Source: Gautieria morchelliformis (taxonomy: Eukaryota > Basidiomycota > Agaricomycetes > Gomphales > Gomphaceae). From it: a stretch of DNA of 64,000 nucleotides. Shown here in pieces: positions 1 to 10,300 of this stretch. The translations under genes and the position numbers were made by a program. The first letter of the stretch is position 1; every line of letters begins with the position of its first letter. The notes beneath the pieces were generated by a model. The model was not told where the DNA came from, made no database searches, and saw nothing but the letters and a program-made list of their open reading frames with translations. The stretch is from the NCBI GenBank assembly GCA_015179125.1, contig WHVA01000059.1, positions 267,367 to 331,366 of the forward strand, in the 5' to 3' direction.

Positions 1-540
1 TGCCCGAGCCTCTTTGCAATCCATGCTCTCAAAGGTGGATGTTTATAATTGTCAGTTCTTTCTCACAGTCTGCAGCTCCCCAGGAAAGGGTGTATACCCT
101 ATTGTCTAAACATCAATAGTTATATATCTTTGTACTGTACATGCATATTAATTTAAAACATATCTTCTAATCAGATCTATCAACCATATATAATAATGGT
201 ACAGTTATTGTCCATGCTTGCTTCTACATTCTGTCATTGTACATCTAACAAGCTTCATATATACTTTGAACATATACTCATATGGTCCATACTTGCCTCT
301 ACATTCTATCATCATACATGTAGCAAACTCCATATATACTTTTAACATATAGTCATCCAAATCCTATCTGAAATTGCTCTGTTATCTCAATACACACCAT
401 GCTACAAACATATTTTTAAAATATCAGAACATTCAAAAGATTTTAGGATATCCACAATATACAAATTGCTCAAAATGATGGACTATGAATTTGGTTAGGG
501 TTGATATTTTAAAATATGTCTAATATATACTAGAAGAATG
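1..540. other. AT-rich stretch without a recognisable gene
   Basis: This stretch is AT-rich with short redundant words (catatatactttgaacatat and similar, twice near 245-345). I see no open frame with family motifs, no RNA gene and no clear repeat boundary. It may be decayed repeat sequence. Confidence 0.5.
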
Positions 541-587
541 TACATTATTGTCAATCTAAACATCTGTCAGGGGAACACCAATCACAC

Positions 588-705
588 ACTGTGCATTATC
601 GCATGCTTTATCACATGCTTTATCACATGCATTATAGCATGCTTTATCGCGCGCATTATCGCACTGTGCATTATTGCACGCTGCATTATCACAGCATGTT
701 GTTGG
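588..705. repeat. Imperfect short tandem repeat (about 12-bp unit)
   Basis: Imperfect head-to-tail copies of a roughly 12-bp word (gcwttatcrcat type, e.g. gctttatcacat) run from about 596 to 700. The apparent short proteins here are simple-sequence artefacts on both strands. Confidence 0.7.
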
Positions 706-861
706 TGGCCCCTGAGCTTCTCCTAGCCTTTGGCATCCTTCTGTCTTGTGTTCCATGTATTTCCCTTCCTGTTCCAGTCCCTTCCGACATCATTCCTTCC
801 TTATCTGTCCAGCCCGTGATTGCTTATGTAACTCGGGCATTTGGTGATCGGGCTAGCATGC

Positions 862-1038
862 CTAAGTTTGCTTATAGTTGTAGTTAGGTGGCGAAGGGGT
901 TCCTTAGAGTTTTCTCTTTGGATCCCCCTTTGCCAGGTATGTCTATGTCCTGTATATAGTTCTCTATCTTACTTTGGATCCCCCTTCGCCAGTTCGCCGC
1001 TTGAGTGTAGAGCGTCTGCCTAGGTTGCCCTTATAACA
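862..1038 (+). repeat. 3' part of a diverged Gyp-B-like LTR
   Basis: The segment from the first tttggatccccc to ttgcccttataaca parallels the reverse complement of the LTR at 21376-21869. It shares the TTTTCTCTTYGGAT block, a second ACTTTGGATYYCCC block and the GTTGCCCTTA(TA)ACA terminus. It ends right where a gypsy pol fragment begins, so it is read as a 5'-truncated LTR of a related family in + orientation. Its left limit is uncertain. Confidence 0.5.
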
Positions 1039-1290
1039 TCCTCTGAAGGCGTAACTGCAGTTGGGGCCCAAGTGGAAATGCTGCAGGACATCTGGAGGCA
1101 GTTCCAGCATGGAGAGAAGGAGGAGTCCATGGTAAAGGCAGTGGAAGAGCTGCAGAAGGGTCACTTGAGGTTGATACAGGCAGCAGAGTGGTAGGAACAC
1201 AATGGCTTGCTCCACTTTCAGGGCAGGGTCCACATTGTGGATGGAGCAGACCTCCACCACCGCAACTGTCATCGCCAGTGGGGGCAAGGA
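1039..1290 (+). pseudogene. Gypsy pol fragment (RNase H/integrase linker, Gyp-B type)
   Basis: The + strand translation contains EMLQDIWRQFQHGEKEESMV, then KAVEELQKGH, then LLHFQGRVHIVDGADLHHR. It matches almost word for word the linker read on the minus strand at about 23700-23960 in Gyp-B (EMLRDIRRQYRNGEKEESVV). This is the segment between RNase H and the integrase zinc domain. An internal stop (EW*EHNG) and loss of frame mark it as a relic. It ends near 1290, where similarity stops. Confidence 0.75.
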
Positions 1291-2330
1291 CACCGATGGT
1301 GCTGGTGGGATGACCATGTGTTTGGCCCTCTCCTGCTCACCTGTGATGTACTCAGCCTGGGGCACTGCGAGCGCCTGCACCAGTGCTGGGTTGTTGACTG
1401 GATGGCTTGGTGACGCATTTGCGTACATCACCGATGGGGTCATAGGTCACAAGCACGTTGTGACCTCAGGCATGTCTCTTCTTGGAGATGTGCTGGGTGT
1501 GACTCAGATAATAATTCTTCAGATCCAAGTTGTCTGAGTAGAAGCCATTGGGAATGTCATCAACCAATGCTGGCGGCTTGCTTGGGCCTGTGAAGGATGG
1601 GCTAGGGGGCTAGCCATCCAGGCTATCAAGCCCGGCGTTGGCTTGGAGGTGGTGGCATCTGGGGCAGAGATCTGGGCCACCAGCCCTGGTGCTGCACCTG
1701 ATGGCAATGGGGCTGTCGTGCAGGATGATGGGCCCACTATGGGTTGCAGAGCCAACTCTGTTCGTGCTCACTTTGAGGTTGCAATTTTGTGTTGCAGGGC
1801 CTGGAGCTGTTTCCCCAGGTCCTGCAATTGGGCATGCTCAACATCAAGCATGCTGTCAAGGGTCCTGATGTCGTCCTTCAGGACTGCTATCTCATGCTTC
1901 AGGTCATGGCAGGCAGCCTGAGCATCTCTCGCTGCATGATGTTTGACTTTGTACCTTTATGTAGGCCCTGAATGTGGAGCAGTCATTGCATCCTTCAGGA
2001 TGGATGATGGCCAGGCCATTCATCCATCCAATGACTTTCCAGTGCTCCTCTGTGGTTGTAGACACTGATGATAACAGCAGCCCCTTGTCTGGGGACCATC
2101 AATTGTGTTGTGGATGTCAAGTGATCAATGTCCATGCCATCTTTGGGCTGCATCACCTTTGTCGAAGATGATGGGGTGATGGTGGTAGCTTTGAAGAAGT
2201 TATGCACCTCGGAAATATCTGAGGTGAAAATTTAACTGCACAGCAGTTGGTACAGCCTGGCGTGTCATGTGTGACTTACATTACCTGATGACTTTTGGGC
2301 AGGTTGTGTGGCTTCATCACTCCCCGAAGC
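1291..2330. other. Unassigned, possibly decayed retroelement sequence
   Basis: Only short open frames exist, the longest on the minus strand at 964-1443, 1519-1755 and 1995-2207. The translations are rich in P, T, S and H without motifs I recognise. The position between two gypsy fragments suggests gag-like or LTR remains, but nothing seen here proves it. Confidence 0.3.
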
Positions 2331-3700
2331 TCTAGGTAGTGATCTTGAGCCTCTAAGTTCTTGCACGCTGACATGGGTTCCCGTGTCACATTCCCTAGGG
2401 TCTATTGGACCTGGAATTCCAGGTCCTTTGAATTTATCCACCTGTGGGATAATAATTCATTGATGAGCCATTCTTCCTTGTTGTTTGAGCCAAATCCATA
2501 GAAATCTTTGGCCTCATGATGAGGAAAAAGGTCATCATTGTTGGCCTCATACTGTCATATGAGGCTGGTGTGGAAGACTGGCATGACGTGTCGGTTCTTC
2601 AGGTTGTCCGGTAACTCAAGAGTTACCATTGAGGCCTCATTATGGGCCTTGAGCATGCAATACCGACCAATGTATGTGGCACCAGTTTTCTGGCCCTTCC
2701 TTTAGGTAGGGTCAGGTTCTGTGTTGACAAGTATATGTGATTGCTGACCGCATACATGTCGCTATCCAGGCATTTCTTGTTTGCCTTGAAATGCCTGTGT
2801 CACATGATGCTCTAAGATAGCATCATGTGCCGTCATCAGCTTCCAGCAAGCCTGTTGTGCAAATTGGGAGACTCCCTTGAACGGAGTGTCTGTTGCCATT
2901 GGCAGGTAGATCTGTGGCATATAGCTGTGGTTCAGCTCAAAGGGCGTGAACCCTGTGGTAGTGCTGACATTGCTATTAAGAGCAACCTCAACTATTGGGC
3001 ACTTGTGTGCCCAGTCCTTTTGGTCGTCAGAGATGACCAACCGTAGGATCTGTCCTATTGAGTGGTTGGCCTGCTCGGTCGTCCCATCTGTCTGTGGATG
3101 GAATGCAGTGGACATGAGGAGCTTAGTCCCCATGAGTTGCTGAAGTTCACACCAGAGGATTGATGTGAACTTCAAGTCTCAATCTGAGACTATAGAGTAT
3201 GACAACTTCTTTGAGGAATAGCCAAGCTATTCCTTTGGCTGTCACCCTCGTTGTTGTCTGGATGAGGTGGACATGTGATGTCAGATGGTCTATGATTACC
3301 ATCAGGTAATCATAGTCATTTGACTTGGGCAGTGGGCCCATAAAGTCGATTCCAATCGACTGCCATGGCCTGTCCAGGATGGGCAGGCTGTGCAGCATGC
3401 CTTTGGGCTGCTGGGTGCCAGTTTTGTTCATCTGGAACCTTGCGCATGAGATGCAGACCATCTCAATGTCAGGGTCCATGCCACCAGTAGGACCTTCAAC
3501 TGTAATTTGAAGTTTTCATATGGCCGTTGTGGCCAACTGCAGGGTGGGCATGATCAATTATGATTTGACCATCCTCCTTCCCCCTTGGAAAATGTTCTGG
3601 AAGCGGTTGGTCGTGTGGCGATCAACCGCAGGATAGTTCAAAAACGTGTAAAGATGTCAACCTTAAGACCTTGTATCACAAGGGCAGACAGAACTTGACC
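2330..3700 (-). pseudogene. Gypsy integrase fragment (Gyp-D family)
   Basis: Read on the minus strand, this holds an integrase zinc region (HAHPAVGHNGHMKT, then a WW block and CISCARFQ). The catalytic core starts at about 3420 with IGIDFMGPLPKSNDYDYLMV, and its second half lies at 2762-3175 (FHPQTDGTTEQANHSIGQIL, ending in the NHSYMP region). Stops and at least one frameshift near 3160-3180 separate the pieces. The rest of pol is absent. The sequence differs clearly from Gyp-A and Gyp-B, so it is a separate family relic. Its left end before 2762 is weakly supported. Confidence 0.75.
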
Positions 3701-3760
3701 AATGAGTGGTATTCTGGATGCTATGTAGTGACAGGTAAAAGTAAGATGTGATGGGGACTG
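3625..3760. repeat. Dispersed repeat shared with about 12940-13060
   Basis: Words such as gttcaaaaa(c/a)gtgtaaa, cacaagggc, gaacttgaccaa and ggatgctatgtagt recur in the same order near 12945-13050. This suggests that both places hold remnants of one element. The limits are approximate. Confidence 0.5.
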
Positions 3761-3849
3761 CTGGCCGGTTCCCACGCATGAACTGTACAGTGGGTCCCTA
3801 AGGGGCCCACTGGGATTATGTAATAACTATTGTACATAGGTTATTTACA

Positions 3850-4177
3850 GATGCGCTCACTAGACATTGGCACGTCTACCCAAAAGAGGGAAGTAGCGAC
3901 TATGCCAGCATCAATCTGCATAATTTCCATCTGGTATTCTTGACCAAGCAGCTGGCATCGTCCCTGCATGCAAACAGCATTGCAATCCCTGCTACCCCAC
4001 ACCTCTATCATCATGGACACTGAGTCTCTCCATTCCGACATCTGTTCCACACTCCATTCTGACCCCATATCTGCAACCCACCTCAATCACCCAACTAGTC
4101 CTGGATGGTCCCTCAATTCTGATGGATTCCTCCATTACAAGTCCCAAATCTACATTCTGGATATCAATGATCTTTGA
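3850..4177 (+). pseudogene. Gyp-A pol fragment (RNase H end to integrase zinc region)
   Basis: The + strand matches Gyp-A1 at 17405-17725 closely: the RRWDVYPKEGSSDYA-like block, QLASSL, MDTESLHSDI, PTSPGW and DGFL(R/H)YKS. Similarity stops abruptly at about 4177, after the codons for DINDL, where sequence of another gypsy family starts. The absence of the rest of the element and the C/T differences mark an old fragment. Confidence 0.85.
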
Positions 4178-5275
4178 CTCTGCATGGAAGACACTGGAGT
4201 CGGTGGCTTGGAACTATTGGTGGCCGCAGATGTCCTGCTACATTGGACAGTATGTGAAGATGTGTGACCTTTGCCTCCAGACCAAAGCACAGTGGCATCT
4301 GCCCATCGGACAGCTGGTTCTGCTCTCCATTCTGGAGTCCTGCTGGGACACCATCAGTGTTGACTTCATTGTCAAACTCCCAGAGTCTCACAGCTATGAT
4401 GCAATCATGAACATCATAGACTCAGTAAGCAAGGTGTCCCACTTTATTCTGACACACACAATGATCATGGCCCTTGGAGTTGCCTGCCTGTTCCTGGTGC
4501 ATGTCTGGAAGCTGCATGGGTTCCTGAGGCAAGTTGTTTCCAACCAAGGTTCACAGTTCATTGCGGAACTGATGTGGGAGCTCTACCACCTGCTTGGAAT
4601 AAAGCTGGAAGCCACCACAGCATACCATCTGCAGAGTGGTGGACAGACAGAATGGGTCAACCAGGAGCTAGAGCAGTATCTCCAGCTCTTTGTCAATGAG
4701 AGGCAGGATGACTGGGATGAGTTACTTCCACTGGCAGAATTCTAGTACAACAACCATGTGCATTCCACCACACAGACAACTCCCTTCATTCTTGACTCTG
4801 GACGACACTTGCGGATGGGCTTTGAGCTGCACCAGGTGCATTCCCAGCTTGAGACAGTCAACAAGTTCTGAGACCAACCGCATGGACTCGACCCTCTCAG
4901 AAGGCAAATCCACCCTTGTGAAGGCCAAGGATGACATGGCAAGGTACTACAACCAATGCCAAGTTCTGGCCCTGGAGTACAAAGTCAGAGACAAGGTATA
5001 TTTGGATGCAAGGGGTATCCACACCCCACACCCCTTTCAGAAGCTTGCCCACTGCTACCTTGGGCCCTTCACAGTGATGCAGAGGGTCAGACAGAATGCA
5101 TACTGTCTCTGACTTCCGATGTCTATGTCCTGCCTCCACCCCATCTTGAATCTAGTGAATTCGCTCCCAGTGCCAGAGGAGCCAACTCCAGGTCAGAAGG
5201 CTCATCCACCGCCCCTGCAGGAAATCATAGATGGGGAAGAGCATTATGTGGTGGAACAGATCCTGGACAGTGTCA
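4178..5275 (+). pseudogene. Gyp-B integrase fragment fused to the Gyp-A fragment
   Basis: From about 4180 the translation follows Gyp-B: WPQMSCYIGQ, CDLCLQTKAQ (zinc CxxC), ISVDFIVKLPESHSYDAIMN, and the core D in VVSNQGSQF, where the family shows FSDRGPQF. The catalytic E region is QSGGQTEWVNQELEQYL. After a stop (AEF*YNN) it continues through the GPY-like region to DGEEHYVVEQILDS, the entry to the chromodomain, and ends near 5275. The reading frame changes at the 4177 junction. The catalytic D to N change and the stops show it is dead. Confidence 0.85.
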
Positions 5276-5336
5276 TGACCTGTCTATTTCTCTTACCCCA
5301 CTGTCTCTATGCTCCCTCTCGTCACTCCCTAGCATC

Positions 5337-6424
5337 TTCGCCAGAGTTCCGCGTGTGGTGCGATCTCTTTGAAGGTAACGAACTGGTGCCGGTCTGGTGA
5401 CATGTGCCCTGACGCTCCTGAGTCGTAGACGTCGACCTCGCGGCCCGTTATCGGACTCGTTCCTAGTGCGAGTGTGGTCCCAGAGAACGTCGTCGTGAAG
5501 GCGAATTCCTCGCCTCCCGTCGCGTGTTCGCCGAGTCGGTGCCTTTCTTGTCAGTGTCACCCTCTTTTTTATCCTTCTTCTTGGCCTTAGAACGACAATC
5601 TGCCTTCTTATGCCCCTTTTTACCACAGTTCCAACATTCTAAGTCAGTCCTAGCACTGCTGGAGGTTCCGCTGCGTGGCTGTGGTTTTCCGCGGCCCTTC
5701 ACTGCTACCAGTGCGTTCTCGCTGGCCTTGAGCTGACGTTCTTCGATGGTAAGTCGTTCAAACTCGTCAATCAGCATTTCCACCACCTGATCGGGTTCCA
5801 ATTTAGCCTTCGCGTGCGTTGCAGACATCATGATGGCGTTTATCAGTGGGCGATAGGACTTCGGGAGCGAACCGAGGATGATGGTCACTAGATCGTCGTC
5901 GGTGAGTGCCGCGTTCATGCTTGCCAGTTGTTCATGCATTTTCATGAGCGACTCTAGGTGAGTGCGGACATTCGAGTCGTCCTCACATTTCATTTCGTAC
6001 ATGCGTTGGCGCATGTCGACCTTGACAGTGAGGGCCTTCGCCTCGTGCTTCGCGCACACGGTGTCCCAGACCTCCTTCGCGGTGTCCAGGTTCCGTACCT
6101 CTATGAGGACGCTATCGGGAACCATGGTGAAGATCTGCGCCTTGATAGTTGACTCGTGCTGGTGATAGTCGTCCCAGCATTTTTCCAGCTCTTCTAATTC
6201 CTCCTCCTCCTTCTCCGTCAAGGTGTGGCCAGTTGGGTACGTGGGGAGCGTCGGGGGGATCCTAGCGGTCCCCTCTAGGTGCCGTCTGGCACCTCGAGTT
6301 GTCGCTAGCGTAGCTAGCGTCTGATTTTTCCACGTTACCCAATTCGTGCCGTCCCGAGCCAGCTTTGGGATGGCGAACGACTTCGAGGTGGAGGATGGCA
6401 TGGTGGGCTCTGCGGGGCCCATAA
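5337..6424 (-). pseudogene. Copia-3 gag-protease fragment
   Basis: An open frame at 6422-5463 (319 codons) encodes a copia-type Gag. It has an N-terminal LARDGTNWVTWKNQ (DUF4219-like), a UBN2-like helical region, MRQRMYEMKCEDD, and a CCHC knuckle CWNCGKKGHKKADC near residue 260. After a frameshift at about 5500 the minus strand continues into the aspartic protease with VDVYDSGASGHMSPDRHQF. It breaks off near 5337, where it abuts the gypsy fragment. Integrase, RT and 3' LTR are missing. The start codon sits inside the primer site at 6415-6424. Confidence 0.85.
6415..6424 (-). promoter_or_regulatory. Copia-3 primer-binding site overlapping the gag ATG
   Basis: On the minus strand the bases read TTATGGGCCC. 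This is complementary to the anticodon arm GGGC(C/U)CAUAA of initiator tRNA-Met, the half-tRNA primer type known for copia and Ty5. The ATG of gag is bases 3-5 of the site. Confidence 0.65.
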
Positions 6425-6427
6425 CCT

Positions 6428-6650
6428 GTGGAGGTTATGCGCAGTAGTCTAGATATAGAAGCTCAGTGAACGAGGTAGTTCACTGAGTATGTATTAGTAC
6501 TCTACCTAGATATAGAAGCTATCGATGTCTAGATATAAAGCCACTCACTCTGTTGATAGCTTCTATATCTAGGTAGAGTACTAATACATACTCAGTGAAC
6601 TACCTCGTTCACTGAGCTTCTATATCTAGACTACTGCGCATAACCTCCAC
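6428..6650. repeat. Perfect 96-bp inverted repeat with 31-bp loop
   Basis: The arms 6428-6523 and 6555-6650 are exact reverse complements over 96 bp, separated by 31 bp (6524-6554). Each arm has a nested palindrome (ctcagtgaac ... gttcactgag, left copy 6462-6487). The left arm is the end of the Copia-3 LTR/leader, directly upstream of its primer site. The right arm is an inverted copy of it. Confidence 0.95.
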
Positions 6651-7295
6651 AAGAGGGATGTAGATGCTATTGAAAACCATCTGCATAACGGCAGGACACA
6701 ATTTGATCACCCCACTTGCAGTTTGTTGCCGGCCGCGGTGTGGTAGTGTGCAAGGAGGGAAGGTTGTTGAAATCGATGGTTTGTGATTTTGCATGAAGCA
6801 TATTTGTGATCGCAGCCAGCTCAGCAGCCGGCTCAGCAACAGCAGCTTCGTGAAAGTATTTAAAGTCTTCCCGAGTGGTCACAACACGAACGCATCAACG
6901 CTCGTTGCGTCGTCATTCCAGTGTCGCTGATAAACATGTTACTAAGGCTCGCTATAGTAATGTTACAATCCGGCACCTTTCACCTCTCCCCAGGTCTGAC
7001 GACGCAATGTCGCCGCTCATCCATGCCAGGCTCCACACGCCACTGCGCGATAGCGTCCGACACAAGACCGTCGGATATCTTCCCATCCTCATAGCGTGAG
7101 GTCGTCGTCGTGTAATATTGGGTTAGGTGGTCCATGGACCGGTCCGGCCGGGTTGCTCTCCTTTCCCTGATTCTCCGGTCATGCGACAGGCATGCCGCAT
7201 TCAATCTGTCTGACAGGCCTCATGTCGTTTTTCGTTACTGTATGTAAGGGTCAGATCTCCATCGATTCCAGCCTGTTTTGCAGATAGTTCTCTCA
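6651..7295. other. Intergenic region upstream of the DUF2235 gene
   Basis: There is no convincing gene. A 71-codon minus-strand frame at 6667-6882 (starting MTTREDFKYFHEAAVAEP) has gene-like composition and could be the 5' exon of a broken gene cut by the inverted repeat, but I recognise no family. The interval also has to hold the promoter of the downstream + strand gene. I could not single out a TATA box. Confidence 0.4.
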
Positions 7296-7301
7296 ATGCT
7301 C

Positions 7302-10300
7302 ATGCCAGACAATAAACCTGACGCTGCAGAGCATGCAGATACCCAGAGCAGGTCGAGAGCTGCAGATCTCAACTCGATGTGAAATGACCTACTCTCCTAA
7401 CTGAGTTACATACCGACGAACTGAGCTTATCGGTTTGCTGTAGGCTTTTTTGTAGTAACTGCAATTCTGGTCGGACAAAGAGCAGGAATCTCGTCGTCTG
7501 CATTGATGGCACGTCCAATCAGTTTGGACCAAAGGTGCATCCTTCATATGGGACTACTACGATTGTGTCCGTGTGCTGAATCCTCTCTGTAGAATACGAA
7601 TGTAGTCGAGCTATACAATCACCTTGAGAACAGCGCAGACCAGTTTACGTACTACAACAGCGGGATTGGAACCTTTGCGAATGTATCAGACAGCTGGTTG
7701 GACTCGGTAAACCGTCAAGTTTACAGCATCTTCGATCTAGCCTTTGCCAGGCGTGTATTATTCTTACCCGTCGATTCTCCATCACCTTTGTCTAACAATA
7801 CCTGAGGGCATCAGGAGCTTCGACAAGAACATTAGGCGAGCATATCGCTGGCTTACGAGCTGCTATGAAGATGGTGACCGTATCTTCTTATTCGGTGCGC
7901 CAACCTTGCCCTTGTCATTATTTAGTACTCAGATGCATCGGCCCTAGGATTTTCCCGCGGTGCTTGGCAAGTTCGTACACTCGCTGGCATGCTTCACAGG
8001 GTAAGTATTTTCCTGGGGAACAGCTCCAGGGTGAATGCTTTCTCTCTCGAGACAGGTCGGGCTACTTCACAAAGGCAACGAAGACCAAATCCCCTTGTAC
8101 GTTTATGTATTCGTCTCCGTATCTGCTCAAGCAGACTCGTGTACGCAGTGCATATGCACATTACAAAAACACTGAAAAGGATCGGGCGGAGAAGTTTAAG
8201 AAAGCCTTTTCACGCACTGTCCGAGTGCATTTTGTTGGTGTTTGGTGTGTATAGACACCCCCAACGCCTCCAGCAACTTGAACGCTTTGCTTAGGGATAC
8301 CGTTTCGTCGGTAGGTATCAGGAGAAGCAAGAACTTCCCAGGCACAGACACCACCGAGCACATCTGCGTATTCCGACACGCGCTCGCACTTGACGAGCGC
8401 CGTGTTAAGTTCCTTCCAGAATATGTAAGGGGTGGTGAAGGTCCTCAGGATCCTGAACAGATCAATATTCCTAATATATCAATACCTCCCGTCAAAGAGG
8501 TGTGGTTCGCAGGAAGCCACTCGGATATGTGAGCGGACGAATGCTTTTTCTTATGTTATTCTCACGCTTTAATAGCGGTGGTGGTAGGGTAATCAACGAG
8601 AACCTTGATGGCGGATCCCCTCCTCTACGATGGATGATATACGTCACCGTTGATGAAAATTGGATGTGGAATCCATGGGAGAAGAGCTCGCCGTCAGGAA
8701 ATAAGCAGTGGCGGAATTTAAGCCATCGCCGCTTGCGTGGCGTTGGCGTTGGATAAACTACCTGCCAATAAAGCGATTGACTTACCACGGCGGCGGGCAT
8801 CTGACGCGCAGGTGTGCAACATTCTCTTCTAGGATTGCATACTGCGTGACAAGCAACATTATTTCAAGGCCACTCATGTGGCGTGATAGCCGCATCATTA
8901 TGCCGTATCAAAAAGTACACTATTCGACCGCCTTCTTGGATCCTACCAAATACATCCCTAACGCCACTCCGCCGCCCCATGCGCATTGGAATGAACTCGT
9001 CGGTATTACACGTGAACATAGAGACGATGTATCTTGGAAAATCAGACACGATGACTTGTGGGAAGTTGATGTGTTCGATAATTCTATGGGCAGAGACGTG
9101 GTGGAAAAGCTTCAGGGAGCAGGAACTGAGGATACGGAGTTTACATTACATCGCCTGAAATTGATGACCGGATCAAGTATCACATTTCATATCTGAGCTC
9201 GATTAACTCTGATACTCTTTGAAATCTTTGCAGAAGAAGGCTGTCAGGCGCTAATCGGTACAGCCGGGGAACGGCTTACAGCCCTTATTAATTTATTACA
9301 CGACAAGAAGGCTGACACACAGGTTCGAATCGGCGTGGCGAGTGCTTTGGCGACAATGGTGGAAAGGGAGGGTGAGTCCTTAGCAGCTAATCTGACGAAG
9401 ACAAGCCTTGACTATTTGTAGTCGTTAAACCTTCCGAAGTGCGTCACGATGAAATTTTATTCCCTGTTTTCGCATCAAACGAGACACCGGGACGGCTCCG
9501 GATTGGTATTGGCAAACTTCTCGGCTTGTATGGAGGCGATCCTATACGTGGCATTTATATTAGTGCCATTAAGGATCTGCTTTCTTCTGAGCATACAGCA
9601 GAGGCTTTAGTGACGCTTCGTGGACTTGCACTCAGGGGTGAGTATCTCTTTTGCTTGGCATTACAAAGGCTGATGTTGGGTGTTGGGCATAGACTTCACC
9701 GACAGCAGCAATGACCCGCTTCCTTCTGTGAGGGTGTTCCGTGTATTCGACGACACTACTGTGTCCATGTTCATTAACATGCTTGACGACCCATTGAATC
9801 TGAAAGTAGCGCTGAAATTATTGTGGGTACTCGAAGATCTCGCTCCGATCGGTACGTAGTCAGTGCGTATCAGGTCTGATTACTTATACCCCAATAGGGC
9901 AAGCTCGTAGTCTCTTCTCCAAAGACATCAAATGCTGTCTCATAAAGAAAGTTTTACATCAGCAGCATGATGCTATGGGTGCGGTAGTCAGCTTCGTAGA
10001 ATCGTAGCAAGCGATTAATGACGCCAACATCACAGAGGGCGCACCTTCCCCGCACTTTGCGAGCGGTATCAAGCAAAACATTCCTTCGGCAAGTGCCATT
10101 TGCAAGGCAAATGTACAACTCCCAGATAATGCGGCAAATTGTTATTCTATGTCCGTCTCGGCAATGCATACTCTGTCCCAGCTAATGGCGGATGGTCAGT
10201 GAACATCGAAGAGAAATATGCATGCTCATATACGCGTAGGGAAGTCACGGGGTACGACAATAGAGCTGATCCTTGAACACATCCCTCAGACGATCGCACT

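Noticed and set aside
588..756. Short Cys-rich proteins on both strands
   Set aside because: They are translations of the 12-bp tandem repeat.
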